This document shows positions 1 to 9,753 of a stretch of 64,000 nt of DNA, piece by piece. Numbering within the stretch: the stretch's first letter is position 1; every line of letters begins with the position of its first letter. The notes beneath the pieces are model-generated. The model saw nothing but the letters and a program-made list of their open reading frames with translations. It was not told the origin of the DNA and did no database searches. Source of the DNA: Pyropia yezoensis. Its lineage: Eukaryota; Rhodophyta; Bangiophyceae; Bangiales; Bangiaceae. The stretch lies in contig CM020618.1 of assembly GCA_009829735.1 (NCBI GenBank), forward strand, positions 35,316,894-35,380,893, written 5' to 3'. Both the position numbers and the translations under genes were made by a program.

Positions 1-1812
1 CAGGCAGCGCCCGTTGACGCTGCCGACCCGCCCCGCCGGGCCGTCCACGGACGCCTGGAACCAGTCCCCCCTGCGGAAAGCGGAAGCGGCGTCGAGGAGT
101 CTGGCCACCCCAGCATGTGCGACTCGCCTGCGCGGGTCCGTGGCGCACCCCCATCGGCGCCCAGCATGGGGTGGGATCGACGGTGTCCCACGTGAAGAGG
201 CGGAGCTGGCCCGCAATCCACCCCTTCCTGAGCACCGCCATCCCCCTGGGTGGCGTTGGCATCTGTGGGTAGCGGGAGGTGTCTCTCGCCTAGCCACCTC
301 CTTCTCCCTCCCCCCACTTTCTGGCGACGCCCCCCCCACCCCAGCCCGGGAGGTCAGGAAGAGCAATCCACCCCTTCCTGAGCACCGCCATTCTCCTGGA
401 CGGCGTTGGCATCTCTCTATGGGTGACGGGAGGCGTCTCTCGCCTAGCCACCTCCTTCTCCCTCCCCCCACTTTCTGGCGATGCCCCCCCCACCCCAGCC
501 TGGGCAGTCAGGAAGAAGGCGGCAGGCCGCTCAGCCAGCAGATGCGGCGGGCGCCCACAGCGCCACCGGCCAGTCGCCCGACCGTCGGCGCGGGCGGAGG
601 GGGTGGAAAAGTCGAACCTGGTAGGCGGGTGCGGCGGCCCAAGTCGCCGCTGCTGCCGCCCCCGCTATTGCCACTTCCGCAGCCACCATCCGCACCACCA
701 CCACAACCACTACCACGACAACCACCAGTACCACCGCCGTCCCCCGCCGCGGCGGGCAACGGCCATCGCCCCCCCAGCCGGAGGCCGCTCAATGAAAGCG
801 TAGCGCCGCCGGCTGCGGCCCTGGTGCCCGGCGCGGCCCCGCCCGCTGCCCTTTGACAGTCCCCAACGCCGCAGCCCCTTCCGCTGCCGCCGCTGCTGCC
901 GTCGCAATCTCCACCGGATTCACCACCACCACCGCCAGCCTACTTGCCACTGGCTAGCCCTCGGCCACTCGCATCCCCCCTTGCCCGCCATCCTCAAGCC
1001 CGGGAGGCCAAGACACGGCGACGCCCGCCACCGCCACCGCCGCCGCCACCGCCGCCGCCACCGCCGCCGCCGCCGCCGCCCTGTGTGACGCACGCCGCCG
1101 CTGCCGCCGCGTGCGAAGCCCGCCGCCGCCACCGCCGCTGCCGCCGTGCCACGGCGGGCGGCCAGGCGCTGCTTCCATGACAGGGGGAAGAGGTGGGTGG
1201 GAAGAGAAGAGGGAGGTGCACGACGGGGTGGGGCGTTGGTCGTTGGTGGGCGAGCAAAGGAGAAGGGAGGGGGAGGGAGCGACTGCAGGGAGCGGAGCGA
1301 CGCGCCCGCAACAGACTCTGGGACGATGCGGGCGGATCCGGGCGGTCGCCGACGATGCCACGTGGCGGTGGACGGCCTATGCCGGTGAGCCGGCTGCGTG
1401 GCCGCAACAAGAATAAGAATAGAAAATATAAACAGAGAAAAAAAACATCGACCCGCCAGCGGTGGGGGTGCCTCGCCCTTCAGGCCCCCAGCCACCGCCC
1501 TCCCCGCTTGAAGTCATGACATGGCTGGCGCACCCGTGCGCCGCGACACCGTGCCGCCCCCCCCCCGCCGCGGCCGGCCGTGGCGGCCGTGTGTGGCGGC
1601 CCAGCCGCGACAACGCCATTGCCGTGGCGGCCACGGACCGCCTCGGCCCACCTCCCCGCGCCCCCCACCCATCCTCATCGCCTCTAAGAGTTTTCGCCAC
1701 CCAGCCGCACGGCAGCCGGGGGGCGACCAACAGCCCTTCCCCCTCCCATCCACCCCCCCCCCGCCTCTCCGCTCCTCCCCCTCCCCCCCCCACCCCCCCA
1801 TCCATTCCTTGC
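1..1812. other. GC-rich low-complexity region without a recognisable gene
   Basis: Long open frames exist on both strands, but they are Pro/Arg/Gly/Ala-rich and reflect base composition. CCG/GCC trinucleotide runs (for example 1021-1080) and poly-C runs dominate. I see no domain, no credible start and no splice pattern. The one structured element is the 150-bp tandem duplication listed separately. Confidence 0.6.
214..516. repeat. Two-copy tandem duplication, unit about 150 bp
   Basis: The block starting at the CAATCCACCCCTTCCTGAGC motif near 214 recurs near 364. Both copies run through the same CTCGCCTAGCCACCTCC segment and a poly-C tract to GTCAGGAAG. The copies differ by a few substitutions and small indels, so this is a local tandem duplication and not assembly of one sequence twice. 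Confidence 0.8.
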
Positions 1813-2247
1813 TCAGCAAAACGACTCGACGCAGCACCCGTGCACGCCCGTCGCCCGCCCCGCAGCAATACGGATGGCGCCAAAGCTGGAAAACACGGCC
1901 TGGCAGTAGGGCGGGCAGCAGCAGGCGGACCGGCGGGTGCAGCCCGAAAAGTTCCAGTACCGCGCGCACGCGCGTGCGGCGGCGGTGCAGCGGTGGGAGC
2001 GCCCCGTCGGCTGCCGCGGCGCGCCGCGCGGCGGCCGGCCGACCATGACCCGCCCAATGGCGGCGCCCATCCGTGCCCACGAGGAGGTGGACGGGAGCGC
2101 CCGCCAGCCGCCCGCTCCCGCCACGGGGGTGTCCACCAGCGTGTGGAGGGCGTCGTGGACGGCCCACGGGGACGCCCCCGACGCGTGCATCGTGCGGGCA
2201 GCGTCGTTGAGGAAGGTGGACCACTCGTTGGGGGACACCCACACCAT
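1813..2247 (-). CDS. Possible 144-aa hypothetical protein
   Basis: The minus frame from the ATG at 2247 to the TGA at 1813 starts with a balanced stretch (MVWVSPNEWSTFL, then NDAARTMHASG) that reads like folded protein, unlike the Ala/Gly noise around it. After about residue 70 it becomes Arg/Cys-rich and unconvincing. The open frame continues upstream to 2610, but only through a Gly/Pro/Ala tract. I do not recognise a family. It could be the tail exon of a spliced gene or a chance frame. It ends 366 bp left of the DNA transposon that begins at 2613. Confidence 0.25.
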   Translation of the reverse strand: MVWVSPNEWSTFLNDAARTMHASGASPWAVHDALHTLVDTPVAGAGGWRALPSTSSWARMGAAIGRVMVGRPPRGAPRQPTGRSHRCTAAARACARYWNFSGCTRRSACCCPPYCQAVFSSFGAIRIAAGRATGVHGCCVESFC

Positions 2248-2612
2248 TTGGGTGGCGGACGCCTGCCGGCTCGTCGCAGGGGGGGGCGCCCCGCCGGGAG
2301 GGGTGCCGCCGCCGCCGCCGCCACCGCCTCCTGCCGCCGCGCCGGCCACCGTGGGCGGCGCGCCGCCACCGCCGCCGCCGACCGCCGCGGGCGCCTCCGC
2401 CACTGCCACCGCTGCCGCTGCCGCTGCCGCCTCCCCTATCCTTGCCGCCCCCGACGGTGGGGCGGCGGCGCCGCCGCGCCGCCGCCCGTCGTGGACACCC
2501 TCAAGTCGCTGCTGCGGGCGGCGATTGGGCGGGCGCTCCTCGACCGGCCGCGTGTGGCGTGAGCGGGCCACCGCCGCCGCCGCGTCCCGCGGGCGCTCCC
2601 ATTGGGCCACCC

Positions 2613-3938
2613 CTAGTGTCTAGTCTACCAACAGGCTCATTTGAGCCTTTTCGGCTCATTTGAGCCCCTTTTTCGGGTCCAGTTTTTTCGTACTTCCCGT
2701 GCTCCCTTGCTCTTTTTGACGTCAGAAACGGACTCAGCGCAGGCTCTTTACCCTTGGGGCAACTTGAGTGCATCCTAGCTTCTCAACAACCCGGGCAAAA
2801 GACGGGCTCTTGTCGACTCCTTCGCCCCGCCAAGGAGAGACTTCTGACGACCCTGGGCACGCTGTCCGCAGCCAGTGCGCCCCCCTCCCGTGAGTGCACA
2901 GCCGCAGGACGCAGTGGCCTTCTTTCCAGCACCAAGAGGCACGTCTCCACCCATTGTGTCCTTCTCCAGCCCCGTATTTTGCGGTCCGCTATGCCCCCCC
3001 CTCCCCCTCTCCCTCCCCTCGTCCCTTCTCCTCCTCCCCCTCCGCCCTCTCGACCAACTTCCCCCCCACCCCCCCCCCTGTCCCGCCGCCGCCCGCTCAC
3101 CCCTCTCCCCCTGCCTCCCAAAAGAGCAGGAAAGCCAGGCGGCGGCCGCGGCGACCGCCGCGGCGGTGGCCACGTCGGCGCGCCGCGCCGCCGCCGCCGC
3201 CGCCGCGTCGGCGCGGCCGCCCGCGGAGGCCGCGACAGTAGCTACGACGGCGGCGGCCTCGGCGGCGGCGGTCGCTGCCGCCGCCGCCGCGTCTGCCCCC
3301 CGCGCGCGATCCGCCGCGGCCGACGAGGCCGCGTCGGCCGCCGCCGACCGCGCGTCCGCAGCCGTCGACAGCGCGTCAGCGGCCGCCGCGTGCGTGTCAG
3401 CAGCAGCGGCCGCGTTGGCGGCGGCGGCGGCCACAGCCGCCGTGTCGTCGGCCGCCACCCGCGCGGCGGGGTCGCGGAAAAACCCGTCCGCGGCGGCCAC
3501 GGCGCGCGCTTCCGCGGCCGCCGCGGCGTCGGCGCCCGCGGCGTCGGCGCGCGCCGCGTCGAGCGTGGCTGCCGCGGCGGCGTCGGCGCGCGCCACGTTC
3601 AGCGCCGCGGCGGCGTCGGCGCATGCCGCGTCCAGCGCCGCGGCCGAGTCGGCGTGCGGCGCATCAAGAGCAGAGGCCGCGGCGGCCGCGTCGGCGGCAG
3701 TCGCGTCTGCGACCGCGGCCGCGTCGACACGGGCGAATCGGCACCAGCGGCTGAGGGGGAAGGGCGGTCACAGGAGGCGACAGGCGGCAGCGGGGCGGCA
3801 GGGATGTGCCGTCGGTGAGGTCAAGCCAAGTCCGCTCGAACAGTGCCTCCAGGGGTCAGAATCGACGATTTCCGGGAGGCTCATTTGAGCCTCAGCACCG
3901 GCTCATTTGAGCCTTATTTGAGGTAGACTAGACACTAG
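2613..3938. mobile_element. Non-autonomous piggyBac-type DNA transposon (1.3 kb)
   Basis: The ends are perfect inverted repeats: CTAGTGTCTAGTCTACC at 2613-2629 and its complement at 3922-3938. Just inside each end lie two copies of the near-palindrome GGCTCATTTGAGCC (2634-2647, 2653-2666; 3878-3891, 3900-3913). About 150 bp inside the left end (roughly 2668-2810) align with the left end of the transposase-bearing element at 14216, including a shared GAAACGGACTCAGCGC block and the following GGGGCAACT. The interior is an Ala-codon-rich tract (about 3140-3740) open on both strands, with no transposase. It is therefore a deletion derivative or hitch-hiker of that transposon family. CTAG flanks both 13-bp cores and may be the target duplication. 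Confidence 0.85.
3140..3740. repeat. Alanine-codon low-complexity tract inside the DNA transposon
   Basis: GCG/GCC/GTC-type triplets dominate. The minus frame reads Ala/Asp/Arg/Val repeats and the plus frame reads Ala/Ser repeats. Both stay open for 250 or more codons, so openness is no evidence of coding. The minus frame has a heptad-like ADAAAA pattern that could form helices, but nothing else supports a gene. Confidence 0.5.
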
Positions 3939-4743
3939 TTGAGACGGCTGTTGCCGGGCATCCTGGGTTTTCAGGGCCGCGCCCCTTCCGCATTGGCTGA
4001 GCACGTTCAATTCGATCCGGCGCTGAAGCAATTCTGGCACCGCATTGGCCCAACCACAGTCTGTCAGGTTTTTTCCTTTACTTCTGCATCAAGCACCACA
4101 CAATCATTGAAAAATGCACACGTGGTCGCCATAGCCCTCGTTGCAGCCGTCTGTGGGAGGTCAGATGATCATTGGAGAACAGTTCATGCCGGGGAGTCGC
4201 GACTCGTCGAAAAATCGCTGCACGGACCACACACTGTCTTCATCGTGTCGCGGTGCAAGCCCCTCCCGCCTCGCCGCGACCGCCGCCGGCCCACCCCACC
4301 CCCTCCATCACTCACACCCCCCGGCCCTATCCCCGTTAGCTCAGTAATCGTTAAAGTAAAAAACCATCTCACTCGTCACCGCATCCCGTACCAGGAAGGT
4401 CAAAAACGGGGGGGTTTGGTGCTGGCGGTGTCACTGAGCGTCTGGGGGGGGTGCGGTCCCCCCACGACGGCCCCCAAGCCACATCCGGTGCCGGTGGAAG
4501 CAGGTCAAAAAGGGGGGAGCTCGGCGCTGGGGGCGTCACAGAGCATCCTGGGGGGGTCCGGTCTCCCCGCGGGACGGCAGGGTGAGCGGTGAGGGGGTAG
4601 AGATAAAAATAGCGCCGCGGCCGGGGTGGTCGACCACCGGTCGCAGACCCTGGGTGCTATGGGGACGTGGATGCGCAAGAACTGGGCGCGGAAGACGCCG
4701 GTGCGACGCATCCCCCTCTCACGGGCTCTGTGGGGCGGTGACC
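3939..4743. other. Intergenic, no gene seen; diverged direct repeat at 4398-4568
   Basis: I find no recognisable coding segment. Within it, about 65 bp starting GGTCAAAAACGGGGGG (4398) recurs in diverged form at about 4504 (GGTCAAAAAGGGGGGA), each copy followed by a GTCAC...GGGGGGGT...CCGGTC-like pattern. This suggests an old tandem duplication with a unit of about 106 bp. Confidence 0.5.
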
Positions 4744-4777
4744 AAAAATTGGGGGCACGAAAGTGCCCCCAATTTTT
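4744..4777. other. Perfect 15-bp hairpin with GAAA loop
   Basis: AAAAATTGGGGGCAC (4744-4758), loop GAAA (4759-4762), then the exact complement GTGCCCCCAATTTTT (4763-4777). A transcript of the plus strand would form a 15-bp stem closed by a GNRA tetraloop. No gene ends here on either strand that I can support, so its role is unknown. Confidence 0.75.
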
Positions 4778-4859
4778 GCTCCAGCCAGTGGCAGGCCTCC
4801 ACGTCTGCTGGAAAGATTGGTGTAAACAAAAGCCAGGATGCCCACCTTAACTAGGGGTG

Positions 4860-4939
4860 GGGCAGGGCAGCGCGCTGCCCTGCCCAATACCGCGTCCCGC
4901 GGGCGCTCCCATTGGGCAGGGCAGCGCGCTGCCCTGCCC
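4860..4939. repeat. Duplicated 26-bp perfect palindrome, 54-bp period
   Basis: The half-site GGGCAGGGCAGCG followed by its own complement makes a 26-bp palindrome at 4860-4885 and again at 4914-4939. The 28 bp between them also occur at about 2580-2607, directly left of the DNA transposon, and include the CCAAT-box complement ATTGG. Confidence 0.8.
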
Positions 4940-6701
4940 AATACCGCGCCCCGCAGGCGCGCGCCAGGCAGGCGGTAGTAGCCCGTCTTTATGTACCTTG
5001 GGTCGACCATTCTCTAAACAGTCGACCACTCTACAGGGCCGTGAGCTGCGATCTGGCCACCCCGAGCGACTCTTTTTTTCTCTTCCGAACGCCATGTTTT
5101 GCACGAGGACCGGAGCCTGATCTCGGCCGACGCCCCGCCCCCCCGTAGGTACTAGTAGCCTCCTCCCTCACGCGTCCTGTTCGTCCGCATGCCTCACAAC
5201 GCCGCCACCGCCGTGTCGCCCAACGGCCATGGCGCGGAGGCGGGTGCGCGGGCGGGCGTGCCGTGTCGGGCGCCAACCCAACCAGCACGCTGTGGAGCGT
5301 ACGGACGGAGGTGGTGGTGGTGGGGGTGACGGGGTAGAGGAGGCATGGGGGCACCCGCGGGGCGGGGCCGAGGGGGGGTGGGCGGCAGCACCGTCGTCGC
5401 CGCTGCGGTCCAACAGGCCTCTCCGACCGAGGCCGGTTTCTCTCGTGGGCGAGAACCCCGCTTCCGTTTCAAATGTCCGCCCAACCATGGGATATGTATA
5501 GTCGAGACTGTAATTATGTTTGGGTATTGTGCCAATCAATGCGATCACATAGACGGAGAAAAACAAACATCACCAGTCAACACAAGCAGGACACTGCTCT
5601 CTCTGCATCATGGATGATCACGGCTACAGTGTAGTGGTATTTACCATGGCATCAGGCTACGTACGTGATGACGCCATAGCACCTCGTGCGACGAGAGGCC
5701 GTCATGCTGTGCGTGTGGAGAGGCCGTCCGACAGAATGTGAAGAGGTCGTCCGACAGAATGTGCAGGACAAACTTCCACCTTCCAATGGGTTGGCAAGCT
5801 CGTTGACCTGGCCCTGCCATAGCCCCCACGGCCCGTGTGATCCCCGTCCCTCGGGCGGGGCGCGCCCCCTCGTCTGCGCCCAAAACGCACCAGCCGCCCC
5901 CTCGCTTTGCCGGCCGACGGCCGGAGGAGGAGGAGCGGCGGGCCCCGCCCACGAGTGCCCCGCCTCCCCGCGATGCCGGCCGGCACCGCCGCGCACGGCT
6001 GCTACGTACTGTACGCACCGCGCCACGCCGCGACCCCGGTGCGTCCTCCGTGCGAGTGTGGGCGGATGGATCGCTGGGAGGGGGGGGGAGGGGTGGGGGG
6101 GGGGCCTGGCCGGGACGTCCGGACGTGGGCAGACTCGCTCGGGCGCAGAGAGGATGGCGCGGGGCAGACGCGCCTCGGCGCAGCGCACGGTGGCCGCGCG
6201 AGCTGCTGGGGAGGCACCCTCGCCCCACCGCCGTGCTGCCGCACCGCCGGCCCCTCCGGCGTCGCCGTCGCGCACGCCGCCGCACCGCACACCGCGTCTG
6301 GGCACCGTCTCCACCGACCACAGGGGTGGGGAGGGCGTGCGGCCTCTGGGGGAGCGCCTCGCAGTGCGGCGCCCGCCCAGCGTCGTGGCCGCCGCCGCGT
6401 CGTGGCTTGATGATGAGGGGTGGGTGTGGCGTCGGGTGGCCGCTGGTGGCACGGACACTGCGTACATAACCGGCAATCTTCGCGACGCTCCTCGCCCGGC
6501 GCTCTTTCTCCAGTCTTCTACACGACCACGCGCCCAGCTTCGCCCCCCTCTGCCGTCTTTCGCCCCGCCTCGCTCTTCCCCGCGCTCGTACTTGCTCGCC
6601 CACCCCCCCCCCCCTGTTCCCCCCACCCTCACTGTGTGCCTCGCCACCTCGCCCTTTCGCGTGCCATAGCCTGCCGCTCGCCCCTTCACTGCCCCCCGAC
6701 C
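4940..6701. other. Intergenic region upstream of the NTR gene; no gene seen
   Basis: Frames open on both strands between 5640 and 6670 are Arg/Pro/Ala-rich and overlap each other, and I see no motif in them. A 16-bp motif CGTCCGACAGAATGTG is directly repeated near 5726 and 5748. A GTACTGTAC motif lies near 6006. The 5' region of the 6702 gene is within this stretch, but I cannot place a promoter. Confidence 0.5.
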
Positions 6702-7217
6702 ATGGCTCCCGCTCGGGCCCTCTTCCGCTCCGCCGTCCTCGCGGCGGTGGTGGCGATGGCGGCGGTGGCTGCCGACGGGGCCGCCCCTGCGGCGGCCGCG
6801 TGCACATGCGCGCCCCAGCCCCCGATCAACGAGTCGGTCGCGGCGTCGCCACACATTGTCCTCGCGCGGGTGACCGACATCATCCGCTCCCCTCACCCCG
6901 CGCCGGGGGAGGAGGGGGAGGAGGTTTACACTGCCGTCGTGGGTTCCTCCTTTGTCGGCTGCACGCTTCGGCACATTATGCTGTCGACAAAGGCCGTGCC
7001 CACCGACGCGGGGGGGTGTGCCGCGACGCTGACCGTCGGCAAGAAGTACCTGCTGTTCCTGCCCGAGATGGACTCCAAGGGCAACTACCCCGTGTCCTCG
7101 TGTGGGCCGCAGCGGGAGTGGGATGTGGTGGGCGCGGCGGACCGGCACATGCTGTGGGGGGTCAATCGCATGGTGTGCCCGCGATCGCGGCTGGTGGTGC
7201 TCGGTCAGAGGCGATGA
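6702..7217 (+). CDS. Secreted TIMP/netrin (NTR)-like protein, 171 aa
   Basis: The protein begins with a signal peptide (MAPARALFRSAVLAAVVAM, Ala-rich h-region), followed by C-T-C-A-P at about residues 34-38. An N-terminal Cys-x-Cys right after signal cleavage is the hallmark of TIMP and NTR domains, where it pairs with downstream cysteines and, in TIMPs, inserts into a metalloprotease active site. Further matches are a hydrophobic strand ASPHIVLARVTDI, then GGC-ATLTVGKKYLLF, then SSCGPQREW, then a final Cys near MVCP, in the order of the NTR fold. There are six to seven cysteines in all, fewer than the twelve of two-domain TIMPs, so this is a single NTR domain. The start is ATG in an ACCATGG context. 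Inhibition of a metalloprotease is an inference; NTR domains also occur in other secreted proteins. No operon-like neighbours. Confidence 0.75.
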   Translation: MAPARALFRSAVLAAVVAMAAVAADGAAPAAAACTCAPQPPINESVAASPHIVLARVTDIIRSPHPAPGEEGEEVYTAVVGSSFVGCTLRHIMLSTKAVPTDAGGCAATLTVGKKYLLFLPEMDSKGNYPVSSCGPQREWDVVGAADRHMLWGVNRMVCPRSRLVVLGQRR

Positions 7218-8887
7218 GACGGGGGGGGGTGGGTAGGTTGCTCATGCAAGAGATTGAACGCCCCCTATCCAGTGGTGAACGGTTTAAATGACGGCTGGTT
7301 TGACAGAAGGGTCGGCTAAGGTTAGGGTGAGGGGGAGGGGGGGGGGGCGCCGCCCCGCCCGTCACCTCGTCTATGCGGGGCACCCTCTCCACTGGGGTCG
7401 CGTCACCTGGCCCCGCAAGCATCTGGAACCTCTTTACGGGGATCCCCCGACGCGGCGCCCATCGCCTTCGCGGCATGCCGCGCGGGGTTGGTCCGCGCAG
7501 CCACGCGCTTCTCTCCTGTCCTTCGTGGTCCAACCGCGCGCCACTATTGCCGGCGCGCCGAACCCCCACGGGCCGCCCTCCCCCCTCGCCCCGCCCCCTT
7601 CCTGTGAAGGCGTGGTCCCCACGAGGCCGCCCAAGCGTTCGACCGGGGAGCGCAGCTTCACCGTGGGTCTTCGCGTGGAGGCGGCGGTGCCACTCGTTGG
7701 CTGTCGCCACCAGACGTCGGCTGCGGCCGGGAGTGGTGACAAGGAGCTTCACCCGCAGCTGCTCCGCTCACGCGTTCTTGTCTGGACTGTTTAGTATGTA
7801 CAGTAAAAGTACGCGTACGACACGTCAGGGCCAGCCACACCGCCCGCGCGGCCCGCCCCGGCGGCTACCGTCCACATCTGGCAGGGGTCTGCGCGCTGGC
7901 GCGGGTGCCTGCCAGGGCATCCGGCCTCCCGCGTTAAGGCGGAGAACAAACACCGCCCGCCACTCACTGGGGACGTCTCAAGTACACCTCATTGACACTT
8001 CAGGCACATCTCCGGTTAATGTACGGTACAGTACATGTACCGAACGTCTACAATAACATGTGTACACGTGGCAGCTGGTTCCACCGGCAAAACGCCAACC
8101 ATCTTTCCTTGTCTTGCCGTCTTGGTCCAGCTTCGTGCCCCTGCGATCGAATTCCACACCTCCCGACCGAGGCGGCGGAAGGCCGCCGCCACCAACCCCT
8201 CCCTCCCCCCCCGTTGGCCGCTGCTGCCCCCGTCCCCCCCGCCGCCGCTGCCTCCGCCGTCCCTTCCGCTGCGGCTGCCGCTGCGGCTGCCGCTGCGGCT
8301 GCCGCTGCGGCTGCCGCTGCGGCTACCGCTGCCGCTGCGGCTGCCGCTGCCGCCGCTGCTGGCCCAGCCGGCCGGCCGCCACGACAGGCAGACCCTATGG
8401 CGGGGGCGCTGCGCCAGCCGAGTCGCCCCCCTGCCGTGGGGTCGCCATGGCGGCCCTCCCCGTCGCCTCAGCCACAGCCACGGGCTGCCGCCCCAAGGGG
8501 GGATGACGCCTGGCGTTGGTGTGCAGAGGAAGGGGGGGTGGCAGCTTGGCCTCGCCCACCGCCGCCGCCAGCCGCGGAGTCCGCCCCTACCCACCGCTCG
8601 GCAGCCGCTGGCCCGCCGTTGTGCTGCCGCCCCGATTGGCTCGCGGTCTCTTTGCTTCCCCAGCGCTGCGGTCTTGCCGGCGGTGCTCGCTGCGGGCTGG
8701 CGTGCGTGCCCCGTCCAGCCGCATCTGAGCACCAAGTGCTGGCATCGCGGCATCCCCCCACCGCCCCCCCCCTTGTTGCTTGTGGCCTCTGTCGCTCTGC
8801 GGCCGTTGCGCGTATTCCTTCCCCCCTGCTTCCTTATCCCCACGCCTGAAACCTCCCTCCCCCGCCGACCTCCATTGCGGCCTCGTC
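7218..8887. other. Intergenic, no convincing gene; GTAC-rich motifs
   Basis: Open frames here are compositional. A TGTACAGTA motif lies at 7797-7805 and a GTAC cluster at 8021-8041. The 12-bp minisatellite at 8266-8355 is listed separately. Confidence 0.5.
8266..8355. repeat. 12-bp minisatellite (GCTGCGGCTGCC)n
   Basis: About seven imperfect head-to-tail copies of GCTGCGGCTGCC lie at 8266-8355. It keeps several frames open (Ser-Gly-Ser-Arg on minus, Leu-Arg-Leu-Pro or Ala on plus), which explains long frames there that I do not call as genes. Confidence 0.85.
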
Positions 8888-9565
8888 ATGCCCGCCTCAG
8901 CGTTTGAACTGGAGCGGTTGCGACAGTTTGCGGTTGTGGGCACCTCTCCTTCCCGCGGCGGCGGGCGGGGCAGCCGCGGCGGCGGTATTGGGAGCGGCGT
9001 TGGCGCGGGTGGTGGCGTCGGCGTCGGTGGCGGTGGCGGCGGTGACGGCCGTGCCCCCCCCCCTTCGTGGCGCGCAGCCGCCGACGCCGCCGGTGACGCT
9101 GCTGCTGGCAGGCGGCGGTCGCCTCCTTTGGGCGACCCCGTCCGTGACCGCGACCGTGACCGCGACCGCGACCGTGACCGGGGCGACGGCGGTGGTGGCG
9201 TGCCTCCGCTGCCGGCACCACCACCGCTGGGGCCGTCCCGGTCGGGCGGCGGGGGTCGGGGCGGCCGCGGGGGGGGGTGCGGGGGGGGGGGGCGCCCCCT
9301 GGGTGGGGGGGGGCGCCCGCCGCGGCCGCAGCCGGGCGCGGGAGGAGGCGGGGAGGAAGGGTCGGCGGGGGGGAGGGTCTGTGCCGTCTCCCCCTCCCGG
9401 TGGGGTGCTGCGGGTGTTGGCCAGTCGCGTGCGGCACTGCGAGTGGACGCCATTGCAGCTGAGTGTGGTATGTTTTGGATTGGAGGGGCAGGCGAGGATG
9501 AGTGGGGGGGGAGGCGCGGGGGGAGGGGTGTGAGGGGGTCTGCCCGCTTGCCAGTGCCTGGTTAG
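8888..9565 (+). CDS. Possible Gly/Arg-rich hypothetical protein, 225 aa
   Basis: From an ATG at 8888 the frame begins with a plausible ordered segment (MPASAFELERLRQFAVVGTS), then becomes RGG-like and Gly-rich. It contains an Arg-Asp dipeptide repeat (PVRDRDRDRDRDRDRGD) encoded by a GACCGY hexamer array at about 9142-9180. Such RGG plus RD composition occurs in RNA-binding proteins, but there is no RRM or other domain, and the opposite strand is also open across it. It ends 188 bp before the GT90 start on the same strand. Treat it as a low-confidence candidate. Confidence 0.3.
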   Translation: MPASAFELERLRQFAVVGTSPSRGGGRGSRGGGIGSGVGAGGGVGVGGGGGGDGRAPPPSWRAAADAAGDAAAGRRRSPPLGDPVRDRDRDRDRDRDRGDGGGGVPPLPAPPPLGPSRSGGGGRGGRGGGCGGGGRPLGGGGRPPRPQPGAGGGGEEGSAGGRVCAVSPSRWGAAGVGQSRAALRVDAIAAECGMFWIGGAGEDEWGGRRGGRGVRGSARLPVPG

Positions 9566-9753
9566 TACTGGCGTTTCGGCGAGTGGCGGGGCAGGAGGCG
9601 GGCGTGCCTGTGGTGGTGGCTCGATTCGGAGGGGCATGTCTGTCCAGCGGGCACTCGCGCCAGGTGGTGCAGCAGGGATGCTGGCGTCGTCGCATGCCCG
9701 GCTGGGCAGCGACGGGGGAGGAGGTGGGGCACCCCAGCTGCTGACCATGGTTG

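Noticed and set aside
14-3888. Several open frames of 130-366 codons on both strands
   Set aside because: Both strands are open at once, the composition is Pro/Arg/Gly/Ala, and no motif is seen. High GC removes stop codons by chance.
5641-7148. Minus-strand frames of 388 and 498 codons over 5641-7148
   Set aside because: They overlap the NTR gene, are Arg/Pro/Ala-rich and show no domain, so they are shadows.
8016-8907. Ser-Gly-Ser-Arg and Leu-Pro repeat frames
   Set aside because: Produced by the 12-bp minisatellite; both strands are open.
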